Source: Corynebacterium casei LMG S-19264
GTDB lineage: Bacteria; Actinomycetota; Actinomycetes; Mycobacteriales; Mycobacteriaceae
Direction: 5' to 3'
Assembly: GCF_000550785.1 (NCBI RefSeq)
Contig: NZ_CP004350.1
Coordinates: 352,009 to 416,008, forward strand
DNA length: 64,000 nucleotides
Translations under genes and position numbers: made by a program
Part shown: in pieces, positions 1 through 8,074 of the stretch
How positions within the stretch are numbered: the stretch's first letter is position 1
Layout of the letters: every line of letters starts with the position of its first letter
Notes under the pieces: generated by a model
The model's database searches: none
Told to the model about the DNA's origin: nothing
The model's input: only the letters and a program-made list of their open reading frames with translations

Positions 1-464
1 CCGTCGAGTACCACGCATAAGGGTGCTGCGAGTTTAGAGAGTAGCTGCGTGTAGGAGTGGGTGGTTTCGTGTTTGCACCAGTGCCAGCACAAGACGTGGT
101 CGGAGGTTGAGGCTATGAGTAGACATCCGGCTGCGGTGTAGGTGCCGTCGATAAAGATTTGGTCGTGGATGCGGTGTTTGTCAGGGTTGTTGGGTATTTC
201 GATAAGCCATAGTGGTTCGAAGTATCGGTATACGGTGCGGGTGGATACTTTCATCAGCCTGGCGCATTCGGTGATTGGGTAAATGCCGGTGACGTGGTTG
301 TGGAAGTAGGTGAAGTGGCGCTTGGCAGTGATGTCTGGTCGGTGGGTTTGTTCGGATATTCCGCAGGTGGTGTTTTTACAGCGCCATCGGGTGCGTGCGT
401 TTCTTTTCCCATTTTTCTTCATTTCCCCAGTGCATAGTGGGCATCGTGGTCGTATTTCGGGCAT
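1..464 (-). CDS. IS1249-family transposase, 3' end cut by window edge
   Basis: An open frame on the minus strand starts at ATG 464 and runs off the window at base 1, giving about 154 residues. The N-terminus has a zinc-ribbon pattern (CPLC near residue 8, then RWRCK and a further Cys), followed by a helix-turn-helix-like stretch (ITECARLMKVSTRTVYRYF) and an acidic IDGTY motif that could be the first catalytic Asp. A second Asp-Gly sits at the window edge. This layout is that of IS1249-type transposases related to the IS256 group. I see no ribosome binding site before the ATG, only a terminator-like hairpin, which fits tight repression of transposase expression. The C-terminal half lies outside the window, so intactness is unknown. 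Confidence 0.75.
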   Translation of the reverse strand, partial: MPEIRPRCPLCTGEMKKNGKRNARTRWRCKNTTCGISEQTHRPDITAKRHFTYFHNHVTGIYPITECARLMKVSTRTVYRYFEPLWLIEIPNNPDKHRIHDQIFIDGTYTAAGCLLIASTSDHVLCWHWCKHETTHSYTQLLSKLAAPLCVVLD

Positions 465-470
465 GAGAAA

Positions 471-502
471 TACAAAACCGCACCTGTTAGCACAGGTGCG
501 GT
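471..502 (-). terminator. Hairpin with T-run just upstream of transposase start
   Basis: Perfect 11-bp arms (477-487 and 492-502) flank a 4-base loop. On the minus strand the stem is followed by a T-rich run ending a few bases before the transposase ATG at 464. It has the form of an intrinsic terminator and would block readthrough from outside into the transposase gene. Confidence 0.6.
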
Positions 503-614
503 AGAAACTTCGGGATTGACCGAAAAACTCGTGTGTGCAAGCTTTTTGACCTTGCAGAGTATTGATTTAGCTATTGAGAGCTGCGGAGATTGCCGGATCT
601 AGACACCACTTTTG

Positions 615-633
615 TCACATAGCCCGTATGTGA
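615..633. promoter_or_regulatory. 19-bp palindrome upstream of RclA-like gene, candidate operator
   Basis: TCACATAGCCCGTATGTGA has perfect 7-bp arms around a 5-base centre and lies about 70 bp before the RclA-like ATG, where a promoter is expected. Its half-sites point opposite to the GlxR consensus (TGTGA...TCACA), so GlxR is unlikely. The binding protein is unknown. Confidence 0.4.
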
Positions 634-701
634 TTAGGCTTGGTGTAGCAACGTTTAGTGGCTCGCCAAGCCATTTCTTTTTATGAAAGGGCAGGGATTT
701 T

Positions 702-2066
702 ATGGCAACGACAACTAATCAGGCTGAAACTACCGCGGATGTGCTGGCTATCGGTTTTGGTAAGGCCGGCAAGACCATCGCCATGAACCGCGCGGAGCAC
801 GGCGACCGCGTTATTTTGGTGGAGCAGTCCCCGAAGATGTACGGCGGCACCTGCATCAATATTGCGTGTGTCCCGACCAAGACCATGCTGGTAGACTCCG
901 AGCGCGGCGTGAATTACGAAGGTTCGGTTCAGCACCGCGATAGCTTTATCGCCACCTTGAACAAGGTCAACAAGGAGCTTGCCGATGACTCCGGCGTGCT
1001 TGTTGTCGACGGGCACGCTGAATTCACCGGTTCGCATTCAGTGCTGGTCACCGGCGGTGAAGAAGAGCTGGCTATCACTGCGACCACGATTATTATCAAT
1101 ACCGGTTCGACCCCCGTCATCCCTGATATTCCAGGTGTAGATTCGTCTCGCGTCATAGATTCCACCGGTGCGCAGCATTTAGACTCCACGCCAGATTCTT
1201 TGGTCATCGTTGGCGGTGGCCCGATTGGTATGGAATTTGCCACCATGTTCACGCAGTTTGGCACGAAGGTCACCATCTTGGACCGCGGGGCAAAATTCGG
1301 CACAGCCTTCGATGAGGATGTTGCCACAGAGGTCAAAGCCGACTTAGAAACCAAAGGAATCACCATTATCAATGGCGCTGATGTCACGGAGCTGCACGAT
1401 ACCGATGACGGTATCAAAGTGCGTTACTCGGAGGATGGCGGTGAACATGCCATCGATGCCACCAACGTGCTCTTTTCCATTGGCCGTACTCCCGCCACCG
1501 AGGGCCTGGGATTAGAATCCGCTGGAATCGATACCACGGAACGCGGTGCGATTGCCGTGGATGAGCACCTGCGCACGAACGTCGAAGGTGTCTACGCAGC
1601 TGGTGATGTCACCGGGGGTCCGCAATTTACCTATATCTCTTATGACGACCACCGCGTGATCACCTCGGATCGCTGGGGCGATGGCTCGCGGGTAGCCACT
1701 GGACGGTTATACCCAACCACCACCTTTATTAATCCACCGGTTTCCACGATTGGCATGGGCGAGCAGGACGCCAAAGATAACGCTGCCTCCGGCGGGCACA
1801 CCGCGGAGGTGCGGTTTAAAAAGATCGCCGATATTCCCATCATGCCGCGCCCGAAAATTTTGGGCACGCCAGAAGGTGTAGCGAAATTCATCATCGATGT
1901 GGAAGATGATCAGATCCTAGGCGCAACGTTGTACTGCGTTGATTCCCAAGAGCTCATCAACTTCGTAGCAGTGGCAATGCGCCAAAAGATTCCGGCCTCA
2001 GCGCTTGGCGATGGCATCTATACCCACCCGTCCAGCACCGAGGTCTTCAACGCACTCTTGGGTTAA
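702..2066 (+). CDS. RclA-like FAD-dependent disulfide oxidoreductase
   Basis: A 454-residue cytosolic flavoprotein of the class I pyridine nucleotide-disulfide oxidoreductase family. The FAD-binding glycine motif appears as AIGFGKAGKT (residues 16-25). The redox-active pair is C51 and C56 in GGTCINIACVPTK. A second glycine motif for NAD(P)H (IVGGGPIGMEF) lies near residue 170. The C-terminal dimer domain carries HPSSTE, holding the usual His-Glu pair. The GFGKAGKT and MYGGTCINIACVPTKT motifs recall E. coli RclA, a copper/hypochlorite-protective reductase, more than lipoamide dehydrogenase or mercuric reductase. ATG at 702 follows an AAAGGGCAGGG ribosome binding site. It is convergent with tgt, 5 bp apart. 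The substrate is not determinable from sequence. Confidence 0.85.
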   Translation: MATTTNQAETTADVLAIGFGKAGKTIAMNRAEHGDRVILVEQSPKMYGGTCINIACVPTKTMLVDSERGVNYEGSVQHRDSFIATLNKVNKELADDSGVLVVDGHAEFTGSHSVLVTGGEEELAITATTIIINTGSTPVIPDIPGVDSSRVIDSTGAQHLDSTPDSLVIVGGGPIGMEFATMFTQFGTKVTILDRGAKFGTAFDEDVATEVKADLETKGITIINGADVTELHDTDDGIKVRYSEDGGEHAIDATNVLFSIGRTPATEGLGLESAGIDTTERGAIAVDEHLRTNVEGVYAAGDVTGGPQFTYISYDDHRVITSDRWGDGSRVATGRLYPTTTFINPPVSTIGMGEQDAKDNAASGGHTAEVRFKKIADIPIMPRPKILGTPEGVAKFIIDVEDDQILGATLYCVDSQELINFVAVAMRQKIPASALGDGIYTHPSSTEVFNALLG

Positions 2067-2071
2067 TCCCG

Positions 2072-3346
2072 CTACTTCTTGTTGGCGTAGTACCGTCCCA
2101 TGAATTCATCGCGGTAGGCCTCGTAGTAGCCGCCATCGATGGACTTGCGGATGTTATCAACCAGGCTGATCATAAATTGCAGGTTGTGGATGGTGCACAA
2201 GGTTCCCGCCAAGAATTCCTTGGCTTTGAGCAGGTGGTGGATATACGCGCGAGAGTAATTCTCCGATACGTATCCACCGAATTCTTCATCGATTCCGCGG
2301 AAGTCACGCTTGAACCTCGCGCCCATCAAATTCATGCGGCCATCAAGGGTGTACACGCCACCACGGCGACCCAGACGAGTTGGCGCGACACAGTCAAAGG
2401 TGTCAGCACCGGCCTCAATCGCTGTAAACATGTCATCTGGTTCTGAGATACCCAGCAGGTGGCGTGGCTTGTTTTCTGGCAGCTCATCACAGCACCAGCC
2501 CACGATGGTGCCCAGGTTTTCTTTCTCCAGAGCACCACCCAGACCGAAGCCACCAAAGCCACGCTTGCCCTCTGCTTCTGCCTGCTCTGATAGCTGAACC
2601 AGCCCACGGGTGGCCTGACGGCGCAGGTCTTCATACTGTGCCCCCTGCACAACTCCCCATAACGACTGTTTCGGGCGGTGGGTGCGCTCATTGGTCAAAC
2701 GTTCATGCTCATCTAAACAACGCTTTGCCCACCGGTGGGTGCGCTCAACAGACTGTTCCTGGTAGACGCGAGTATCCACCAGCGTGGTCAGCTCATCAAA
2801 GGCAAACATGATGTCCGCGCCCAGGCCATGCTGAATCTGCATGGAAACCTCTGGTGTGAAACGGTGCTTGGAACCATCAATGAAGGAACGGAAATCAACG
2901 CCGTCTTCATCCACGTGCGCAAGGCGCTCTTTCTTTGCCGCGCGGATATCGACTTCGGTCAACTTAGCCACGTCCATGGCAAGGACCTTTTTAAAGCCCA
3001 CGCCCAAGCTCATCACCTGGAATCCGCCGGAGTCCGTATAGGTGGGCCCTTCCCAGTTTTCAAAGGCGCCGACGCCACCTGCTTCATCCACGATATCATG
3101 ACCTGGCTGCAGGTACAGGTGGTAGGCATTGGACAAAATAGCCTGCGCACCAGTGGATTTAATCTGCTCAGGGGTTAGCGTCTTTACGGTTGCTTTGGTT
3201 GCAACAGGGATAAACGCCGGGGTTTGGATATCCCCATGTGGGGTGTGAATAACACCAGTGCGGCCGTGCTTGCCGGGGCTACCATCGCCCAAGCGGGTAG
3301 TCACATCAAAGGAAAGATCATCAGAGTGCTCATGGCTCATAGCCAC
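2072..3346 (-). CDS. tgt: tRNA-guanine transglycosylase, divergent (lacks zinc cysteines)
   Basis: Tgt exchanges the wobble guanine of GUN-anticodon tRNAs for a 7-deazaguanine base. Family motifs present include SNAYHLYLQPG, YTDSGGFQVMSLG with the substrate-binding Asp, FDCVAPTR before the catalytic Asp region, NYSRAYIHHL and TIHNL. At 424 residues it is longer than the usual 370-380, with extra sequence after SLGVGFKK and around residues 210-240. The segment that normally reads CxCxxC before NYSRAY is here DEEFGGYVSENYSRAY, so all three cysteine zinc ligands are replaced while the later His of TIHNL remains. The start may be GTG 3346 or ATG 3340. It lies 38 bp downstream of the MMPL gene and may be cotranscribed with it. 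No other queuosine gene is in the window. Confidence 0.85.
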   Translation of the reverse strand: MAMSHEHSDDLSFDVTTRLGDGSPGKHGRTGVIHTPHGDIQTPAFIPVATKATVKTLTPEQIKSTGAQAILSNAYHLYLQPGHDIVDEAGGVGAFENWEGPTYTDSGGFQVMSLGVGFKKVLAMDVAKLTEVDIRAAKKERLAHVDEDGVDFRSFIDGSKHRFTPEVSMQIQHGLGADIMFAFDELTTLVDTRVYQEQSVERTHRWAKRCLDEHERLTNERTHRPKQSLWGVVQGAQYEDLRRQATRGLVQLSEQAEAEGKRGFGGFGLGGALEKENLGTIVGWCCDELPENKPRHLLGISEPDDMFTAIEAGADTFDCVAPTRLGRRGGVYTLDGRMNLMGARFKRDFRGIDEEFGGYVSENYSRAYIHHLLKAKEFLAGTLCTIHNLQFMISLVDNIRKSIDGGYYEAYRDEFMGRYYANKK

Positions 3347-3384
3347 CTAGTCTAATCTGTGTTCCTTCACGGACTATCCCAGGC

Positions 3385-5928
3385 CTATTTGGCTGAAAGG
3401 TCTTGCTCTTCAGTACGCTGTGCCCGCTCTTTCTCTTCCCACTCTTTTTCCAGAGCCGTGCCTTCAATATCTAGCGGCGGCATTGCCTTATCCATCCACT
3501 TTGGAAGCCACCACGTGGCTTTGCCCATGAGGAACATGGTGGCAGGAACCAGCGACATTCGGATGAAGAAGGCATCGAAGAATACGGCAACCGCCAGTGC
3601 GAAACCGAAGATTTGAATGAACGGTAGCGGCTGGTTAATAAACGCCACGAAGACCGAAATCATGATGATGGCCGCGGCAGTGACCACTCGTGCGCCTTGG
3701 GTAAAGCCGACGATGGTGGATTCATCCACACCCGAATACGGCGAGCCCGGCGATGGTTCACCTCCCGTGTGCGAGTAGTGCTCACGCATTCGGGTGACCA
3801 AGAATACTTGATAGTCCATAGCCAAACCGAAGGTGACGCCGATAAGGAAGATTGGCATGAAGGAAATCAACGGACCGGGCGCAGGAACCAAATCCCACAG
3901 GCCTTCCTGCCACACCAGAACAGTCAGTCCGAAGGCACTGCCCACGGACAATAGGAAGCCGAGTGCTGCGACCAGCGGGACAAGTAGAGAACGGAAGACC
4001 AAGAACAGCAGTAAAATAGCCAGCCCCACCACAAGGGCCAGATATAGCGGCATCGCTTCTTCCAAGCGTTCCGTGATGTCCAGCTGCACTGCAGTTAGAC
4101 CCGTCATGCCGAGTTCCGCGCCGGTGGCATCTTCAATGCGACTGGTAGCCTCACGCAACGCGCTGGCCACGCCAACGGTTGCCACATCAGTTGGGGAAGT
4201 CTGCGGGGAGACCATAATCTGCGCTGCTTGGCCGTCTTCGCTCAAGCCCACAATCTGCGCATGGCGCACTCCACCGACACGTTTAAGCGCATCCGCGGTG
4301 TACATATATGACGACAGCTGTGCTTGTTCTTCCACTGTGGAATCTTCGCCCTGCGCTGCCATCAGTGGCTGCAGTGCTGCCGATTCAGTGTTGATGTTCT
4401 CCGCATCAACGATGACCAAGAATGGACCGTTGATACCTGGGTAGAAACCTTCCGATAGCAAGTCAGCTGCTTTACGCTGCGTGGTATCCGGATTAGAGGT
4501 GGTATCTGCTGGCAAAGACAATTCCATGTTCAGCACCGGCGCGGACAGTGCACCCAAACTCAGCACCACAAAAGCCATGACGACGCCCGGCATCTTGCGC
4601 ACCAAGCGCACCCAACGGTTGCCCATGGTTGGGGTCATGCGGAACTTGCCCTTAGGTGGTTCAGCTTCAGCTGGCGCGGCAGCACCAAACTCCGCATCTG
4701 CGATTTGATCGCCTGCAACGCCAACTTCATTCGCCAGTTGCGAGGACTTCATGTCCTGTTTGTTGGATTTATTCTTCTTCGCGCGGCGTCGGTTACCCGC
4801 CACACCTGGGATGCGGCCCGCGAAAGCCTTATCGCCCAGCACGCCCAGTAGCGCCGGGATGAGGGTCAGTGCAACGACCACGGAAATGGCCACGGTTCCG
4901 GCCGCGGCCAGACCCATGGCGGTGAGGAAGCCGATATTGGCAACAATCAGCGCGAATAGCGCAATGAACACTGTGGCACCAGCGAAGACCACTGAGGAAC
5001 CAGCCGTACCGGCAGCCATACCGGCTGCATCCGGCCCATCCTTGGTCTCACGCTCTGAGCGGTAGCGCGATAAAATAAAAAGTGCGTAGTCAATGCCCAC
5101 CGCCAGGCCAATCATCACAGCCAGAACCGGAGTGATGTTGTTGAGCTCAACCCAGTGCGTTGCAATGAACAAACCCAGCGAGCCTAGGCCCACGCCAATC
5201 ACTGCGGAAATCAGCGGCATACCTGCGGACACCAAAGAGCCGAAGGTGAAGATCAAAACCAAGAACGCAACGCCAAGACCGATGAGCTCTGAGGTGGTAT
5301 TCACCGCGATTTCATCGCCGAAACCAGCACCGCCGGCCTCCACCTGGAGCCCCAAGTCACGCCCAATGTTCATCGCATCAGTAACGATATCCTTGTCGGA
5401 CTGCTCAACCGAGTATGGGCTTTCCGCATCAAAGTTGAAGGTGGTGTACGCGATGGTCTCATCTTCATTGACCATGGACAGGTTGTCAGCGTCTTCACGC
5501 GCGGCTTCTTCTGGCAGACCCATCTCTGTGAACTGGTCAACGACGCCTTGTTCAAATTCCGGCGAAAACTCAATCGGATTACCAAAGCGCATGGTATCGC
5601 CCATGGCCAGGTTGTCTTCGAGGTAAGTAATCACCTCATCAATGGCTTCAGAATTTTCTGGATCTGAAAGCTTCTCCCCGTCCGGGGCTTTGAACACTAA
5701 GTTCACGGAGGCCGCATTGGCGGGGTTACCACCTTCAGGGAAAAGTTCCACCGTGCGATACGTTGCCTCAATCGCCGGGGTACCGGAGATAGAGAACTCT
5801 GAAGTCATGGGCTTCATCAGCGCTGCCGCTGCGCCGCCGACTCCTGCGAGCAACAGAACCCACGCGATGATGACTTTCCACTTGTTGAGGTACGACCAGC
5901 GACCTACGCGGAAAAGAAACTTAGCCAC
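3385..5928 (-). CDS. MMPL/RND-family membrane transporter
   Basis: An 847-residue protein with the two-repeat RND layout: TM1 near residues 18-40, a large extracytoplasmic loop, a five-helix bundle around 215-370, a cytosolic linker rich in basic residues near 380-440, TM7 near 450, a second loop and a closing helix bundle around 665-820. Typical MMPL segments are visible: GLAVGIDYALFILSRYR in the first half and GVTFGLAMDYQVFLVTRMRE in the second, each with the intramembrane acidic residue of the proton relay. Corynebacterial members export lipids such as trehalose monocorynomycolate or are drug exporters. Which applies here cannot be read from the sequence. The start is GTG 5928. tgt follows 38 bp downstream. 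Confidence 0.85.
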   Translation of the reverse strand: MAKFLFRVGRWSYLNKWKVIIAWVLLLAGVGGAAAALMKPMTSEFSISGTPAIEATYRTVELFPEGGNPANAASVNLVFKAPDGEKLSDPENSEAIDEVITYLEDNLAMGDTMRFGNPIEFSPEFEQGVVDQFTEMGLPEEAAREDADNLSMVNEDETIAYTTFNFDAESPYSVEQSDKDIVTDAMNIGRDLGLQVEAGGAGFGDEIAVNTTSELIGLGVAFLVLIFTFGSLVSAGMPLISAVIGVGLGSLGLFIATHWVELNNITPVLAVMIGLAVGIDYALFILSRYRSERETKDGPDAAGMAAGTAGSSVVFAGATVFIALFALIVANIGFLTAMGLAAAGTVAISVVVALTLIPALLGVLGDKAFAGRIPGVAGNRRRAKKNKSNKQDMKSSQLANEVGVAGDQIADAEFGAAAPAEAEPPKGKFRMTPTMGNRWVRLVRKMPGVVMAFVVLSLGALSAPVLNMELSLPADTTSNPDTTQRKAADLLSEGFYPGINGPFLVIVDAENINTESAALQPLMAAQGEDSTVEEQAQLSSYMYTADALKRVGGVRHAQIVGLSEDGQAAQIMVSPQTSPTDVATVGVASALREATSRIEDATGAELGMTGLTAVQLDITERLEEAMPLYLALVVGLAILLLFLVFRSLLVPLVAALGFLLSVGSAFGLTVLVWQEGLWDLVPAPGPLISFMPIFLIGVTFGLAMDYQVFLVTRMREHYSHTGGEPSPGSPYSGVDESTIVGFTQGARVVTAAAIIMISVFVAFINQPLPFIQIFGFALAVAVFFDAFFIRMSLVPATMFLMGKATWWLPKWMDKAMPPLDIEGTALEKEWEEKERAQRTEEQDLSAK

Positions 5929-6138
5929 AGTGACAAACTACCTTCAACCAGACAACAGAAAATGAACCCTAAGGCTTAGAAAAGACTAGAACCCCTAGTT
6001 TAGGCATGGATTGTTGTCACGGAAATTTCCCAGACCATGTCCCGGTTAAATCTATTCTCCTCTACGCAGATTTTATGTCTGCGCACAGAGTGCGAGGCGC
6101 GCCCAACGCCACGCGCATCGGTCATACTTTACCAAGGC

Positions 6139-6540
6139 CTACTTAGCGGAGTACTGCGCGTTGAGCGCTGGACCAGCGATCAGGCTGAGGAAGCCCACGA
6201 GCTGGTCGATGATTCCGAAGAAGCCACCAAGAGTCGGCATGATAGCCAGCAGCAGTGGCGCGAATGGGCCGGCGTTATCTTCAATGGCCTGGGAGCTAGG
6301 CTGCTCAAACTCGTCTTGCTCTTTGGCGTCATCCTTGTCGCCGTCCTTATCGGAGTCGACATTTTCATCGGTGCTGCTCAAAGAAGAGGACTGGGAAGAT
6401 GACTCCTCGCTAGACGCTTCTGCGGTGGCAGTCGCCTCAGTGGTGGTATGTTCCTTGGTGGTGTCTGCCTGTGCGACACCCGTGCCGACCAAAGTGAGTG
6501 AAACGGCAGCTGCTGCTACTGCGAGGCGGGTGATCTTCAT
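6139..6540 (-). CDS. Small acidic secreted protein, function unknown
   Basis: A 133-residue protein with a clear Sec signal peptide (MKIT followed by a hydrophobic core, likely cleavage after GVAQA near residue 25). The mature N-terminal half is low complexity, Thr/Glu/Ser/Asp rich (residues about 27-80). The C-terminal 45 residues are hydrophobic with Gly/Pro (PFAPLLLAIMPTLGGFFGI...) and end in AQYSAK. I do not recognise a family. The architecture, an acidic spacer plus a hydrophobic tail, suggests an envelope-associated peptide, perhaps inserted in the mycomembrane. That is inference only. The ATG at 6540 is preceded by AGGAATC, a plausible ribosome binding site. It stands alone, with the MMPL gene 210 bp downstream. 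Confidence 0.65.
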   Translation of the reverse strand: MKITRLAVAAAAVSLTLVGTGVAQADTTKEHTTTEATATAEASSEESSSQSSSLSSTDENVDSDKDGDKDDAKEQDEFEQPSSQAIEDNAGPFAPLLLAIMPTLGGFFGIIDQLVGFLSLIAGPALNAQYSAK

Positions 6541-6820
6541 GCCTAAGATTCCTTTACTTCCAAATGATCTTTATGAATCTGTTACTAAGTAATTATCGGA
6601 CTCAGCTTCACTTCATTACATAAGCAAATTGAATGATCGAGAGACCACGGCAATCGTCCATTAAACGCAATGTGAATCGCGCGCCCCTTTTTTAGAACTC
6701 ACAGCTAATGCAAATGCCCTCTACTGCATCGACACTTTTTGGGAGAAAGTACCTCCCATCAAACGTTCCGGGATAGTTTACACTCACATTTCCATTCGGG
6801 CTCCCCCATTGAAGCCCTGT

Positions 6821-7777
6821 ATGATCGCATGCATGATACGTAACTCCGGTCACACTATCGCTGATGCCATTGGTAATACTCCACTTGTTAGGCTCGATAG
6901 ACTGGCCCGAGATTGGAATTTCAATCTGTGGGCGAAGCTAGAGGCTTACAATCCGGGTGGCAGCGCTAAGGACCGAACAGCGCGTGCCATGGCCACGGCC
7001 AGCAGTCTCAATCCTGGGGCCACGGTCGTCGAGTCTAGTTCGGGAAACCTGGGTATCGCGCTTTCACGTGAAGCTGTGCTGGGTGATTGGACTTTTCACT
7101 GCGTTGTGGACCCGCGCGCGAATCGTACTACTGTCGCTCATATGAAAGCGCTTGGAACTGTGGTGCATCAAATCACTGAACCAGATCCTGAGACCGGCGA
7201 TTGGCTTGTTGCGCGTCGGGCTCGCGTGGCTCAGCTACTTGAGCAGATGCCGGAGGCCGTCTGTTTGGATCAATATTCCAATACAGCGGCGTTTGTAGCG
7301 CACGATAAGGGCACAATGACAGAAATTGTGGCTCAGCTGGGTCACGCGCCGGATCATCTGCTGGTAGCGGTTAGCACCACAGGAACGATCGGCGGTTGCC
7401 TGCACTATGTTGCTTCGAACAATGTGGCGACCCAGGTCACGGCAGTAGATGCAGAAGGTTCAGTTCTTTTCGATGGCCATCCGGGCACCCGCCACCTTCC
7501 CGGTTTTGGTGCTGGCATGGTGCCGGAGCTTTCCAAGCAGCTATCTCCTCACAGGGTTATCCGTATTAAAGATCGGGCATCTGTTGACGCGGCCCGCACA
7601 TTGGTCAGGACAGAAGCGATCCTTCCAGGAGCGTCAGGTGGGGCAGTTATCGCAGCTGTGGAAAAACTTCGGCCTAGTATCGCCGAAGGCAGTGATGTCG
7701 TGGTGATTGTGCATGATGATGGAACTAGGTACATGGACACGATGTACAACGACGATTGGGTGGAGAAAAACCTGTGA
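6821..7777 (+). CDS. SbnA-like PLP enzyme, N-(2-amino-2-carboxyethyl)-L-glutamate synthase
   Basis: About 318 residues of a fold-type II PLP enzyme of the cysteine-synthase superfamily. The PLP lysine lies in YNPGGSAKDRTA, the phosphate/substrate loop in ESSSGNLGIAL and VSTTGTIGG, and the C-terminus in LPGASGGAVIAA. The SAKDR motif, SSGNLGIAL, CVVDPR, EPDPETGDWL and the C-terminal DDGTRYMDTMYNDDWVEK match staphylococcal SbnA, from memory, better than CysK/CysM. SbnA joins O-phosphoserine and glutamate in the first step toward L-2,3-diaminopropionate, a building block of siderophores and peptide antibiotics. ATG 6821 is chosen over TTG 6809 and ATG 6833, though no start has a strong ribosome binding site. 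The next gene overlaps its stop codon. No SbnB partner is in the window. Confidence 0.75.
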   Translation: MIACMIRNSGHTIADAIGNTPLVRLDRLARDWNFNLWAKLEAYNPGGSAKDRTARAMATASSLNPGATVVESSSGNLGIALSREAVLGDWTFHCVVDPRANRTTVAHMKALGTVVHQITEPDPETGDWLVARRARVAQLLEQMPEAVCLDQYSNTAAFVAHDKGTMTEIVAQLGHAPDHLLVAVSTTGTIGGCLHYVASNNVATQVTAVDAEGSVLFDGHPGTRHLPGFGAGMVPELSKQLSPHRVIRIKDRASVDAARTLVRTEAILPGASGGAVIAAVEKLRPSIAEGSDVVVIVHDDGTRYMDTMYNDDWVEKNL

Positions 7778-8046
7778 TCAAGGTGGCAATCATCGGCGGC
7801 GGTCCACGGGGATTATGGGCCGCGGAAGAACTACTTGAGCTCGCACGACAACGGTCGGTGGATGTAGATCTTCATGTCTATGATGACGGATTTGGCGTAG
7901 CTTATAGTCTCGATCAACCCGAAGAATGGTTGGTCAATGTTCGCTCTTCTATTATCCGCACCCAACTGGGAAGCTTTGATGGATGGCTCCGTGCGCGCGG
8001 TGTCGGCACTGATTTTCCTCCCCGCCGGATGGTTGGAGGGGCCTGA
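7774..8046 (+). pseudogene. FAD/NAD(P)-binding protein, truncated by IS3-family insertion
   Basis: Only about 90 residues remain. They begin with a dinucleotide-binding motif (KVAIIGGGPRGLWAAEELL), continue with HVYDDGFGVAYSLDQPEEWLVNV, and break off after DFPPRR. This is the start of a FAD-NAD(P)-binding protein of the kind usually several hundred residues long. GTG 7774 overlaps the upstream stop (GTGA), with GGTGGAG as a ribosome binding site, so it was translationally coupled to the SbnA-like gene and probably served the same pathway. The stop codon TGA at 8044 is the first three bases of the inserted IS element. The rest of the gene is not found on the other side of the IS. Confidence 0.8.
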
Positions 8047-8074
8047 CCCCCGGAAAGTAGACACAGGGATTTAA

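Noticed and set aside
615..633. The palindrome upstream of the RclA-like gene as a GlxR site
   Set aside because: The GlxR half-sites are TGTGA then TCACA. Here the order is reversed (TCACA-like then TGTGA).
6765..6775. CCGGGATAG near the left edge of the degraded region as an attachment-site copy of the tRNA-Pro 3' end
   Set aside because: Only seven bases (CGGGATA) match the tRNA end, which is within chance. A real att repeat would be 15 bases or more.
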